Source of the DNA: Lactifluus volemus
Taxonomy: Eukaryota; Basidiomycota; Agaricomycetes; Russulales; Russulaceae
Length of the DNA stretch: 20,979 bases
Reading direction: 5' to 3'
Assembly: GCA_022376515.1 (NCBI GenBank)
Contig: WTXI01000508.1
Coordinates: 1-20,979, forward strand
Shown in pieces: positions 8,574 to 20,979 of this stretch; position 1 is the first letter of the stretch, and every line of letters begins with the position of its first letter. The translations under genes were made by a program, and so were the position numbers. Below the pieces are notes generated by a model, which worked only from the letters and a program-made list of their open reading frames with translations, was not told where the DNA came from and searched no databases.

Positions 8574-11071
8574 TCAATTAGCATGAAACTTCGGAGGCCG
8601 CCCACGAGTCTTTCTCAGACCACCAGTTCTTTTAGCCGTGATGGAACTTTCTCTCTCTGATGAACCACCATCACGTCGTGGTCTGTAGTGTCCTTGAGAG
8701 TCAAGAACATCTGTACCAACAGTAGAGTTCTTGCTACCAAAGATGGAGCCACGGGTTTGACCCTGTGAACCGCGAGATGTCGACTCCAAATAAGTACTTG
8801 AGTAGCCGGCTGAAGGCTCGAGTATATCTGCGTATCGATACCCATGCTGAGCAGGAGGGTGAAGGTAGTGTTTGTCTGCGCCATGCCTCATGGCTTGAGG
8901 TGGTGATGGCGAACGTCCATGGATAGTTGGGCTGGAATCTTCTTCAGGAACGGAGGATAGTCGACGTTGCATAAGCCGCGCTAGTGGGATGGACCTTGGT
9001 ATCTGATGCTGGAAGTGTCCCCGAGCATATCCAAGTTCCTCTGGGGAGGTGGGGGATAATAGCGTTTCATGATGGGGCGCAGAATAGCGGCGTACGTCAT
9101 GGTCTGTATACCCGGGCAACGCCTGAGGTGCGCGTGTGACAGGTAACAAAACCTCGGAAGGCAGAGGAGACAGATGCTGGATATCCTGCGTAGCAAGAAG
9201 ATTTGTCAAGGCCTGCGAAGTGACCGGGTCTAGCTCATAGTCAGGGTAGTCTAGCTGTGATACTGAGTTGATTTGCGCGGCGGGAGCCAAAGGAGAGACA
9301 TCAAGATCCTGCGCAACATTACGACCCAGGCGTTCTCGCACGAAATGACGAAGCTGATCTGGCACCTCCGGGTCCCGCAACTGTTCCTGAACTACAGGGT
9401 GCCTCATGGAGGCAGGGGATACTGAATGGTGGTTATAAGGAGAGAATTCGGATGACCAAAGAGGAGACGACGAATTAGGAGGTGTGGGCAGCAAGCTTTG
9501 TTGCTGCAATTTCAACAACTGGTGTTGCTGATACTGATGAGCTAGCTCCATTGCAGTCATACGACGAGAAGGGACTTGAGAAACTTCAGGAGAACGGGGC
9601 TCTATGAGAATTTGAGGGAGAGCAGAACCAACAGCCGGGCGAGAGGAGACCCTCATAGCAGGGAGACCGGACCTAGACGAGGACAAAGAATTTCGAGACC
9701 CATAAACCCTCGACAGACGGGTACGATCTAGTTCACCGTTACTCTGAAGGTCAATCTCGGATTCTCGCAAATGCAAGTTGTGCTCCAGCGTTCTTGTCAG
9801 ATCACCGATCGCGTCATAATCTTGGTCTCGGTGGACAACCCTAGCAGTTCTCCTGTCGACCAGGTTCTCTAGAACGATAGTATCGTTGTATGGGTTGCGC
9901 GGATAAATGACATCAGTACAATTAACAGACGTTGCCGGCTTCAGAGTGTTGTAGCTGGCATCGTCTGGGCCCACTCTTCTCGGAAGAACCACATCAGCGA
10001 TGGACGAATGTGGTTTCGTAGAAGCCACGGTGCTCTCGTTTGAATATTTATAGCGGCGAGGAGAAATGCGGACTGGCTGAGATGGCTGAGCAGTAATCTC
10101 TTGCTGCTTCAACTGGTAATCTGAACCGAATTCGCCAGCGTGATGCTCTTCAGAATCTAGGCCCCATATCACCCGCGGCAGATTGTCCGGCTCCTCAATA
10201 ATCGTGCCTTCAGCGCCACTGCAAAGTTTGTGAAGGAGAGCTTAAACTGAGACAGTGAAGCAGTAGCTTACGAAGGGCATCGCGCATAAGGCAAAGATAG
10301 TGGACCGTGCAAGGCAGGGATAGGCCGAGGCGGCGACTTTGCCCAAGTGATCCACCCTGATGGAAGACAATTAGTCATCCTCCACAAAGCCTAGAATAAC
10401 ATGTCTACCTTCATCAATTGGCGCTATCTTCTTCTCAGATACAGGGGAAGCGGCCTTGGTTGTATTTTGGTTGCTCAGAAATGCTTCAGACAAGCCGCAG
10501 TTATTTTCGATGATGAGTACCGAATCTAGAGAAGACGGCGAAAAATATGAATATGAGGTGATATCTATTCACGACTGGAGACAAATATACCGGATGTGGT
10601 GTCAGTTCCAGATAGGAAGGAGCCCCCGCTAAGCATCGAGCCGTCAAAGCCTTCAGTCGATAAGCTACTATCAGCAAACTGACTAGCAGAAAATCTCTGT
10701 TCTGGCATAGAAACCACGCGCTGGACTGGATGTAGTTCAGATTTCCCTGGAGCCGAAGAGAAATCTTCGGGTAAAGAAAAAACCCTGATAGACGAATGCT
10801 TGTGTGTTGAGGGCTTCAACTGAGGTAACTGGCGAGTCTTTGTACGATGAGAAACCTCCGCCCTCGAAACCGGAGAGCCGTGCATAGGGGAGTTACTATA
10901 TGCGGTAGAAACATGTAAGGAGGGGGTCAAGGGGGAGAGAAGTTCTCCGTTGCGAATCGCAAAAGAAGGGTCTTCTGGAGAGGGTGCGAGCAAATCAGCA
11001 TCCAGAGTCAAGACGCGGGATTGCAGCAGAGAAGGGCCAGCCTGCACGCCTCGATCTATGTAGGACTTCAT
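8574..11071 (-). CDS. hypothetical low-complexity protein with AT-hook-like C-terminus, about 775 aa, 4 exons
   Basis: I do not recognise the family. Exons on the minus strand: 11071-10591, 10525-10409, 10356-10272, 10218-8574, with introns of 65, 52 and 53 nt; the sum of 2328 nt is in frame. The protein is mostly Ser/Pro/Arg-rich and predicted disordered. The best-ordered-looking stretch spans exons 3-4 (WITWAKSPPRPIPALHGPLS, then SLPYARCPS, then a block ending NLPRVIWGLDSEEHH). Its compact aromatic and proline pattern looks conserved rather than random. A Gln-rich helix-like segment (HQYQQHQLLKLQQQ) is followed by LLPTPPNSSSPLW. The C-terminus reads LRKTRGRPPKFHAN, and RGRPPK fits an AT-hook core, so a nuclear DNA-associated role is possible but unproven. 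The start at 11071 (MKSYIDRG) was chosen because it leaves a promoter. An in-frame ATG at 11230 would add 53 residues but leave only 14 bp to the divergent SNAPC3 start. Confidence 0.75.
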
Positions 11072-11244
11072 CCCTCTCGAACTTGAGCCCCCCAAAAATT
11101 GGGGAGAAGTGCGAAGGGCGAGTGCGATGATGAAGGTGGTTGTAGAGAAAACGTCAAAGTGCCCCAAAGAATTGTACGCGCCTTGGTCATGTGAATTTCG
11201 TGAGCACGAGCGTGACCTAGGAGCTCTCACGTTCTCGGCTCGCT
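11072..11244. promoter_or_regulatory. short divergent promoter region
   Basis: These 173 bp separate the chosen start codon of the hypothetical minus-strand gene (11071) from that of SNAPC3 (11245, plus strand). Such a short head-to-head gap implies a shared bidirectional promoter. I see no clear TATA box or named operator. The extent depends on the start chosen for the minus-strand gene. Confidence 0.5.
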
Positions 11245-12680
11245 ATGAGCACCGTAATATGGACTGCAGTGTCTCAAGAATCGATCATTGGCCCGCCATC
11301 GGAGCTCATCCATATTGACGACTTTTTAGCCGACGCCCGCAACAATGAAGCCTGTGAATTCATGACATCAGGCCTTGCTGCTGGAGGCGGCGCAGATTTT
11401 GTGCCACAAGATGATATTGCGTCCGAATGCCGGTTGGTCTCTCACACTAGCAATAGGATCATGCTTTAACACTATTCAAGCGTAGATGATTTGCGCTCAA
11501 AAGTCACTGATATATTCAACAATCCGCGTCTCTACGTCCACGCGAGACACGTTCATGACACGTCCGTAAATGACAACTATGACCTAGCGGTGCGAAAGAC
11601 ATCGGGAAGACGCAAAAGAAAACGCGAGGTTGCCTCAGAGACAGAGGATACTCCCGATCTTATCGCCCTAAAGGAAGGTCTAGCAGCCATCAACTTGAAA
11701 AGCTGGCCGTAAGCCCCTCCCTACCTCGTTTTGACCTGTAATTGACTGGTATAGCTTACCGCAGGAGGCTGCTGTCTTCGTGAGAGGTCCAAAGAATTCA
11801 GATATCAATACTTTGACGGAGATTGTGAGCTCTCTGAACGCCTTATATACCTTCTCTTCTGATCGCCGTTCGAAGAAACATGTGAACGAGGGGTCTAGTC
11901 CCCCTCCACACTCCGCTGTGGTGACAGTCAGCGTATACAATCGTCTGGCTTGGTCATACAACTTTGTATACCGCAGCTCTCAGCATGCGGTGCTGTCTTC
12001 TAATACCCTCGGAGAACTCTACAGTGTCATACCTTGTCCATCAAACGAATTACCCGACGAACGCACGGTGGATGAGAAGTTTGTGGGGTATGAGTCAGGC
12101 CCTCCAAAGCGTCCAGATGGATGTGTTGTGGTGATCGAGGGAACAGCTTACGGAGATGGTTTGACCAATCATGCCAGGTGCATCTCTTATGCAGCCCAAC
12201 TCGGAGCCTGATGCTCACTCTAACCTATTTCAGCAAGCTTGTCGCTCATGTCTCGAAGCCACTCACTACTGGCCCGAAAATCCACGACACGACCTTCTCC
12301 TCACTCTCGCTCCGTCTCAATCATCCGTACTGGCTCGTGCATAGCGGTGATTGCGAGCATTTTTTGGTTGTCGATCAGATTCGGTATGTTTTCTCCCTCC
12401 CAAATTGCCATCTCTCATCGATATCTAATTCAGCTTACTCCACCCTCACGACCCCTCATCCGGGTACCCGCTTACCACGCAAATCACGCCCCCACTACTC
12501 GGCAACTGTCGCGCGTGTTCGAAGGTCCCAGCTGTCTTTTCGGTCGTCGGAGATATGCGTCTCGGTGAAAGTCCGTGCATCCTGTGTGCACCCTGCTGGA
12601 GGAACATGGGCATGCCAAGTGGCAAAGACGCCGACGGTATAATGGTTATCTCACTCCCCAAGCATGAATCTGGGTGGTAG
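11245..12680 (+). CDS. SNAPC3: snRNA-activating protein complex subunit 3 (SNAPC3/SNAP50-like), 411 aa, 5 exons
   Basis: SNAPC3 is the DNA-contacting core subunit of SNAPc, which binds the proximal element of snRNA gene promoters for RNA polymerases II and III. Exons: 11245-11432, 11481-11708, 11755-12177, 12234-12383, 12434-12680; introns are 46-56 nt and the total of 1236 nt is in frame. The N-terminal half is variable and has a basic stretch GRRKRKRE. The C-terminal half carries the family signature HSGDCEHFLVVDQIRLLHP (about 317-334). A zinc-ribbon-like set of cysteines follows: C355-x2-C358, then C378-x2-C381-x2-C384 (NCRAC...PCILCAPC). Length matches the roughly 410-residue human subunit. 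The family is inferred from these motifs. The Myb-bearing partner subunit is not in this window. Confidence 0.88.
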
Positions 12681-12996
12681 CATACATGGTTTGTACCATC
12701 TGATTCCAACTATGGCGACTTTCTCTTCGTCTAATATCCATCCAGAGGGATTGCTCTTCGAGTCCTACACCAGAGCAACCTTTGGCAATCGATGATCTGC
12801 TTATATAAACACGGGAGCTAGAGTAGCAGATAAATATCCAAGGAGTAGGAGCGTAACACGTCGCCTTTTGGTCAAACATTCACTGCTGATTTACGCATAA
12901 AAACCGCACAACTGGTGATACCCTACCCTTTACTTCTATTAATCCCGCACCCCCACTCTTCTCTTCTATCATGACCAAGCCAGAGCTCACAATCAG
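12681..12996. other. convergent 3' intergenic region
   Basis: This stretch lies between the stops of SNAPC3 (plus strand) and MET3 (minus strand). It contains AT-rich pieces typical of 3' untranslated DNA (for example TTATATAAAC near 12800). I see no gene, RNA gene or repeat. Confidence 0.55.
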
Positions 12997-15138
<2,142 letters not shown>

Positions 15139-16215
15139 CAAGTTATTGATGTAGTAACGCGCGAGAAAAATAGTGAGGGAAGCTTCATGACAAGGGAAAG
15201 CTTTTAATAGATATGACAACAACTGTGGCCATGATGGCGTGCTCGGACAAATAACTTTTTCGGCTTTTCGTCAGCGAGATTCGGGGACCAACTCAAAAGA
15301 GCTCAAACCCCGGCTTACGGCGGACCCCTCATGAGGATGAGGAACGTCTGATGGTCTCAGCCTCTTTATTGCGATTGGTTATGGTTCAGTCATCAATAAC
15401 GTAGGCGGCGTAAACATAGCGTCTATCGCACCAATCACGCACACCTCCCCACGCACGCTGCTTGCAAACTTTGGTTCTTGTGGTGGCTAAGATACTACTA
15501 GCTCATTATGTCCTTGGTATTTTAGTTCTGATTAGTGGTCAGTCCGAGTCAGATTCGAATCAAGCGATGCCTCCATTATAGTGTTCCACGGCCATGTTGT
15601 GGAAAGCCCTCATTTTGACCACAATTCTAGATCTCCTCCTCTGCTGACATCAACACCTCCAGGAAGCGGTCACCAGTCTTCTGCGCCGTCTGAGGGTCTT
15701 AAGTAGGCCGTTCTGCGCACGGGAGTGTGCCTCAAACTTTCTGTCTAGTCCCTCTTCTAGAATCTGGGCTTACAGTCCTGTGCCACCGCTGATTAATTTG
15801 ATAAGCGACACTCATCCTCACCGGCTCATTGGTCTTCCGCAATAGAACTTTGTTCGGTTTCTCCTGTAACACCGCGACCCATATCATGTCACAGCCCAAC
15901 CCCGCGGAATACTCGCACTAGCGTTCGGTAGACTTTGGTTGGTAACCAAGCGATTGACGACAATAGTCCATGGCCATTTCTCCCCGTGGCTCCGTCGACT
16001 TTCTATACAGAAGCAGAGAAATTTTGCTCAAATAACTGTGCTATGATACCTTCGTCGTTCCCACTTGTCAAAGTACACATGTAATTCTTATAGCGTTGAT
16101 AATCGTCCCCTCCGTTTTTGCCTATTCTGTGAGCCTGTATCTCAGCCGTCGATGCTTCGTTTTCTGATCATGTGACTGAAATAAGTATGTTTAAATCCCT
16201 TGACATGCTGCAGAT
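15139..16215. other. intergenic region including the MET3 promoter
   Basis: About 1.1 kb lies upstream of MET3 (minus strand). No open frame here has recognisable motifs or splice structure. The MET3-proximal part has CATGATGGCGTGC near 15224, loosely like the ATG-rich sites of fungal sulfur regulators but too degenerate to call. A T-loop-like GATTCGAATC near 15553 is not part of a foldable tRNA. I see no long repeat. Confidence 0.5.
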
Positions 16216-16896
16216 TCAAGCTGTATCCAAGCCGCAATACCTGGTAACATCTGAAAGAGAAAGGATAGCCTGATTCTTAACAACTTGAGATATGAGGCTC
16301 TGACGCGACGCTTGGCTGACCCCCGACCTGAGCACTGATATGCCTCTCAGCTCTATCTCTGGTTTCACTGGCAAATACTCGCCAAAAGAGGATTTTCTAC
16401 CTGCGTTGCTGACAGACGACATCACCCAGCTGGTTCCTAACTTTGTGCGGCTTGTCAACAGTGCAATTCTACCTCCGTCGTGATGGGAGCTTCCCGGAAA
16501 TGCAATGGGCAATTGTGTAATGACAGTGCCATATTCGGATTTTATAGAGTCCTGCCTTTCTATCTGGCTTAGTATTGGGGCGCTTGCTGTATCTGATGAA
16601 AATGTATGATTCATATTACGTTGTCATAGAGCAGCAGTTGAGGCAGCCCCAAATCGGTTGGAGAGATTTTGCTTCCTCATTGTCGTCATCGTGAATGTGC
16701 GACGATACAACAGCAACAACAACAGTGCAGCACTTTGTGGTGCAGTCACTAGCAGACATTGCTTGAATTGGGCACGTCTATTCGGGCTCTGGACCACTTG
16801 TGATGGCTGATATGAGCCACAAAACCGCAAATTCGCATGTTGATCCGTCCTTGTCGGTACAGTTTTGAGCCTCGAATCCACCGTTTCAGTGGGCAG
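16216..16896 (-). pseudogene. possible coding remnant interrupted by one in-frame TGA
   Basis: Two open frames lie in the same register on the minus strand (16896-16624 and 16623-16216). They are separated only by the TGA at 16624-16626. The upstream part has a short Leu-rich stretch (SAALLLLLLYRRTF) resembling the end of a membrane span followed by basic residues. The downstream part (from the ATG at 16614) gives 132 residues rich in Ser, with SSVSNAGRKSSFGEY. No family is recognised. The upstream frame begins right after a TAA and has no good start codon. It could be a decayed membrane-protein gene, the tail of one with a missed intron, or chance. Confidence 0.3.
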
Positions 16897-17160
16897 TTAC
16901 AATCCCGTAACGTTCTGTATAAACCAACCCTTTGGCGGCAGACTCAGGCCAGAGCCTCTTTGTCACCCCTTTACGTTCTCAATTTTGTCAGCCCCAGACG
17001 ACACTGTAGTCTTGGATCTTCTTTAATTTGATTCTATAGCTTAACCAATACAGCAGTCTGAATAAAGATGGTATAAAGAGCGTACAAGGTCTCACAGCAA
17101 TAAATGGACATGAAGAAAAAACAACGCGGGCAAATCGTACAAGAACCAAGAACAACGGAT

Positions 17161-19075
17161 TCACCGCCGCTCCGCGTTCGACAGTCTCAGCCGCGCCAAG
17201 TGTAGATTGATGGGACTCAGCGAATTGACAAGCTCCACGCGGCCCAGGGCGTGCCGATCAAACTCCTCTGGTCGCCGATGGTCTCCTATCCAGCCGCGAG
17301 TCAACTCGCTCGACTGCTGATCAAAATGTAATTTGTGCTCATCATTCGCGACGCTGTCAGGAGCGAACGTCTCATGTACCAACGTCGCTGCGGCCCTACT
17401 CCGCACATCGAACGTGCCTGTGTACAGCGAATCGAGGGTAACATCGATGGTGCCTAGCGTATTTTTTGCACATACACCAAGGAGTGCAGGCTTCGAATGT
17501 GCAGCATGCGCAATCGAGATGTTCATCGGTGCATTGAACGTCTTGAACTTTGTCTGAAAATGCCCATGTTTTGGTGGTACATAGTAACTGCGTTCGTCGA
17601 CACGAATGTTGACCTGCGCAACAATGGGCCTGACAAACAAAAGTAAGCCGTCAAAAGTTCATGGTCACCGCAGCAAACACAATACCCGTTACCCGTCTCC
17701 ACCACGAGTTTGGTGGTGCGTTCCCAGTGTTTCCGGCTATTAAGTAGCGATATATTTGCAAACACGGGACTGCAAGGTCTTAGGGATCAGTTTGAAACTG
17801 CTTCAAAAACTTCGTACCCATTAATAGTGTCCAAGATAAGTCTTTCTGAGGCGCTGAAATTTCCCGATATCTCCGCACCAGATGTCCGAACAATGATTGA
17901 TGACGCAGTGACGGACTAGAACGATATCAATGAGGCATAATCGATTCAACGACCAAATGCACGCACGTCAACAGAGATCGCGGAGCTGGAGTCTGTGAGT
18001 TTGAAGAGACCGAAAAAGATGTGGGGACCAAGATCGCCAAAAAAATGTTTAAACATGGGCAAACGGGTAGCGAACGATTGAAAGTCATAGGGAATTGATG
18101 GCGGAGGTAGGAGCAATTGTAGGTCAATGCCTATTGTATCCAATGGGAAATTCTCCCTATCTGGCACCTGGACGATACGACGATCATTCACACACAACAC
18201 CGTTGACAAACGGGCCCACGTACCTGTACGACAATCTCGGTGGTATTGAAAAAGTTTGTGAGGCATACAGAGCTCGCCTCGAAGAGCTGGTGATTAGAAA
18301 ACTGTGTGTTGGCCATCAGGACAGCGTTGGACGCGGTTTTATCCGGGTTAATGTCGACCGTAAGGGTTCCAGAGATATAATCCTTCAAATTTTCCGAGCT
18401 GGAGTTTAACCGGAGATTGATCCCACTCGTCAAATGAAAGGGTAGACGCATGCTGGGGGCGAAAGTACGATACGCAAACTTTTCAGCATCGCTTTTTGTG
18501 TAGTTGAGGGTGGTTGGGACCATACCTAGCTGTACCCGCCACAGCACCTGAGTCACCTGGAGGATCAAACTGCTGATCCCAAGTGCCGCAGGAGAAGATG
18601 GAGTCTTCGAAGAGTGGATGAGACAGGTCTAGCTCAATCTGATCATTGTCCATTGGCGGTGGTGGTTGCTGGTAGTCAAAGATGTAGTCTCCGCGCCATT
18701 TGAATTTGTGAGGTACTCTCCACTTCTGCGCGTGACAAAGTCTGTAACTGGAATAAGGAAAGAAGAAAGAGCCAGACGCACCAGAACGAAAGTGGGTACA
18801 CCGAGTATGACGAAGAGGCAGAGGTAGATCACTAGCGCAATAGCCATGAATCTTCCTAACCGGGTGCGCCAGGGTCTCCGACCTCCCCTCGGCTTGGAAG
18901 GCGATGGATGCTGCGCCTCCAACGACTCATAATTGTTGAGACTTGGGGGACGTTGTTGCGATGAACTGGGGGGTGACGAGGGATCAACTTCGGTAGGAAC
19001 TCTATTCGTAGGTCCAACAGAAGGATCCGTTGGCAGTTTTGGACGTTGTGAAGAATCTTCGTCGAGAAGGATCAT
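17161..19075 (-). CDS. type II membrane protein with Ser/Asn-rich beta-repeats (basidiomycete family, DUF7330-like), 524 aa, 7 exons
   Basis: Exons on the minus strand: 19075-18782, 18725-18526, 18452-18224, 18167-17967, 17915-17818, 17769-17686, 17629-17161 (1575 nt, in frame); introns are 48-73 nt. A cytosolic Pro/Ser-rich N-terminus (about 1-70) with a basic cluster RGGRRPWRTR precedes a membrane span (about 76-98, MAIALVIYLCLFVILGVPTF). An outer region then begins KFKWRGDYIFDYQ. The rest is built from short repeated strands of the type ISVDSVTASSIIVRTSGAEI, VFANISLLNS, LVVETGNGPI and FKTFNAPMNISI. This resembles the stacked 'TSNAPI' strands of a large fungal membrane or secreted family whose role is, to my knowledge, unknown. 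The DUF name is from memory and tentative. Exon 2/3 splicing was set by frame; a 31-nt alternative intron was rejected. A cell-surface or wall-associated role is inference. Confidence 0.78.
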
Positions 19076-19444
19076 GGTCAACTAACGGCAAGGCGTAGTA
19101 GCACTGGTGACCTTATGTCTGCGCAGTTAGGCGGCTAATTAATAACTTGCTTTGGTCATCACTGCGCAACTAATAAACACAGCCGCTCTCATAATTCATC
19201 CCTCGGCCCTTGATCTTTCCCAGACAGGCTAGCTACTGAGACCAAAATCTCCACGACGCGTCGCATAGCTACTTTCACCATTTCCGCACACTCGATTGTG
19301 CCCTCCTTGCACACGCGCACCCAGAGCGCTGCTCGGTTCTGCATCACTTCGACTAACCGGGCAGCTGGCGGAGCGTTTGTACTGACGGGTAAGGATGGCT
19401 GGAGTGGCTTTAATGGTATCAGAAAAGGAGATAAAGCTCGTTGT
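19076..19444. other. intergenic region between ERO1 and the membrane-protein gene
   Basis: Both neighbours are on the minus strand, so this holds the ERO1 3' end and the promoter of the membrane-protein gene. It contains AT-rich pieces (CTAATTAATAAC, CTAATAAACAC at about 19134-19180). I see no gene, RNA gene or long repeat. Confidence 0.5.
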
Positions 19445-20979
19445 CTAGAGTAAACCCACGGGTGATATGTTTATTTTGACCGCTTTCTCAGCTTCCCGAA
19501 TGAGCTTGACCGACTCCTCTACACTGGATTCACGCCACAATCTCCGAAAGACTTCCACCGCATGCAAGCTTTCAGAAAATCTATGCAGTGTGTTGATTAA
19601 CGCAACCACCTCTGAGCGCTGTAGAAGATTGGCGTTCAATCGTGGGCTGGGAAAATAATAATAATAAGTACATATGAGCCTGGGCACAGACAGAAAGGCG
19701 TACTCCAAGTTATTCTCGTCGAGTTCGAAAAGAACCTTCATGGCAGTGCCAAGGCCGGTAGTCTGGATTTTCCCCCAAAGTTTGCACTTGTCACAGCCTA
19801 CGCAGTCCATGATTCGACTGACATTCCTGAAGTGCTGCTTAAATTCCTCTTTCAGGACCTGGATGAACTCGTTGGGTGAGACTAGGAGATCGTTCGTCTG
19901 TGCTTATACCTACGTTGGCGTTCTCGCCCTTGAAAAGCGATGTCTCGTCGAACTTGCCTGCGAGCTGCGCAATTTCGAGGACCTTTTCCAATCGGCTGTA
20001 CGTAAGTACATCCTCTTCGTGGGTCCCCGAGGCGCAGTAGTCGTAAGCAGACAGGTAAGGACCCAAACGCGCTACGGCCCGTAAAAGAAGCACCGTATTG
20101 AAGTAGATATATTGAAGACGTTCAGGATGCGACGCTATTCTAGTCACGTAGCACTGCAGATCAGGTCCCTATCAAACAGTGAGTGTCAGGTCAGTACACG
20201 TAGCAAGAATGAATACCCATTGTCCGGTTGCCTGATCAAGGTGTTCATGACATATATGTGTCGAGATCGATGCATGGAGTCCTTTTGAACGAGTGTATGA
20301 GATTATGGATGTGGACATGACGATCGACACTGACCCGAAATGACTTTGTAATACACCTTCTTTTCCAGACACTGTTCAGACATTTGCTCAACGAGTCTCG
20401 GATTCTCCGAAGCAATTCTCCTCATATATTGCTCTCCAGACACGGTGGGCAGAAACGCCCACGTATCCAGTGAAGCGTTCAGGATTCAAGGAAAGATCGA
20501 CGTAGTCTCCCTCTAAATCCGATGAGGTAGTGAATTGTACGAGAAGGGGTAAACGAACCTGTCATGTCATCCAGGAAGCAGAAATCGGAGTCACGGTAAT
20601 AACAGCCAGGGAGATCTTCTCTCTGTATCACGTTAACTGTAGGAATATTAGGACATAATGGGTGTCGACTCACGTGGTCTTCGGAGCGTTCTAATTTACT
20701 GAGTGTACCAGCTCTCCATTGCTCGGGTATCTCGCTCTACAGATGGGTTGTAAAGCGGGCACTCGCACCAAGGAACACGCATACCTCGTCGACGGTGATG
20801 ATGGAACAGTCTTTATTCATACAGAATACATTTTCTTCCCAGAACGGGCATTCCCTGTATAGGTCACCTATAAATCCGTGCCGTCAATTTATGCGTAAGA
20901 GAAAAGGTGATATATGACACACTCGAAAGTATTTAAAGAAAGGTGTTTGAACAAGCTCGTGAAGTTGATCAAATAACAC
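19445..20979 (-). CDS. ERO1: ER oxidoreductin 1 (Ero1), 5' end outside window, apparent frameshift
   Basis: Ero1 is the FAD-dependent ER thiol oxidase that reoxidises protein disulfide isomerase. Exons visible on the minus strand: 20979-20919 (partial), 20867-20785, 20736-20674, 20622-20559, 20512-20335, 20281-20217, 20168-19914, 19858-19704, 19646-19445. Signatures in order are [16 protein letters not shown] (shuttle-cysteine region), [50 protein letters not shown] (FAD-binding part), [32 protein letters not shown], and [14 protein letters not shown] with the active CxxCxxC, followed by [13 protein letters not shown]. One anomaly: in the exon 20512-20335 the frame after ENCFG reaches a TGA at 20388-20390. 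The conserved continuation [20 protein letters not shown] lies one base over, and no GT occurs between the two blocks to allow an intron. This is either a sequence error or a real frameshift allele. The first intron donor is GTCATA, an uncommon form. The start codon is beyond the window. Confidence 0.88.
19655..19670. repeat. short AAT/TTA microsatellite inside an ERO1 intron
   Basis: A run of about five ATA/TTA triplets (AATAATAATAATAAG on the plus strand) lies inside the ERO1 intron 19647-19703, just upstream of its polypyrimidine tract and CCCAG acceptor. The intron is 57 nt, a multiple of three and without stops, so an unspliced message would stay in frame here. Confidence 0.7.

Noticed and set aside
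11072..11230. Upstream start (ATG at 11230) for the hypothetical minus-strand gene
   Set aside because: The extra 53 residues look like untranslated leader and would leave almost no room for a promoter.
15540..15575. tRNA-like T-loop (GATTCGAATC)
   Set aside because: No matching acceptor, D or anticodon stems could be found around it; it is only a short palindrome.
18526..18556. 31-nt micro-intron in the membrane-protein gene
   Set aside because: A normal 73-nt intron (18453-18525) with a GTATGG donor and CCCCCAG acceptor keeps the frame and the family pattern.

Overview
The window reads as nuclear DNA of a filamentous basidiomycete, probably an Agaricomycete. The evidence is dense protein-coding genes split by many short introns (46-86 nt, GT...AG), mid-range GC, and fungal protein families. 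These include an ATP sulfurylase with the fungal-type APS-kinase-like C-terminal domain, Ero1, a SNAPc subunit and a beta-repeat membrane protein of a type common in Agaricomycetes. The lineage is my inference from architecture and motifs; no search was run. I rebuilt the gene models by hand. Every exon chain of the intact genes closes in frame and its introns carry GT/AG ends.

Left part (1-3763): a broken taspase/isoaspartyl-peptidase gene on the minus strand (369-1457) is followed by a quiet intergenic stretch. Next comes an 8-exon gene on the plus strand for RNase H2 subunit B (2362-3763), ending in a PCNA-interaction motif.

Rearranged part (3764-6216): this is the most unusual section. 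Just after RNH202 lies an inverted copy of the promoter and 5' end of the prpD gene. About 1.3 kb with no convincing gene follows, then a chain of four stem-loops (5243-5541) whose arms partly share a core. After that comes a decayed partial second copy of RNH202 (5516-6100), directly upstream of the intact prpD gene. Together these indicate a segmental duplication with a local inversion.

Middle part (6217-15138): 2-methylcitrate dehydratase (7 exons, plus strand); a large, mostly disordered hypothetical protein with an AT-hook-like C-terminus (4 exons, minus strand); a SNAPC3/SNAP50 homologue (5 exons, plus strand), head-to-head with the preceding gene across a short shared promoter; and ATP sulfurylase MET3 (9 exons, minus strand).

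Right part (15139-20979): an intergenic stretch with a doubtful, stop-interrupted coding remnant (16216-16896); a type II membrane protein with Ser/Asn-rich beta-repeats (7 exons, minus strand); and ERO1 (minus strand), whose 5' end runs off the window and which carries an apparent 1-nt frameshift.

The genes do not form a pathway cluster. They are unrelated housekeeping functions: ribonucleotide removal, propionate catabolism, snRNA transcription, sulfate assimilation and ER oxidative folding. The novelty lies in the duplication, inversion and hairpin region and in the broken genes.
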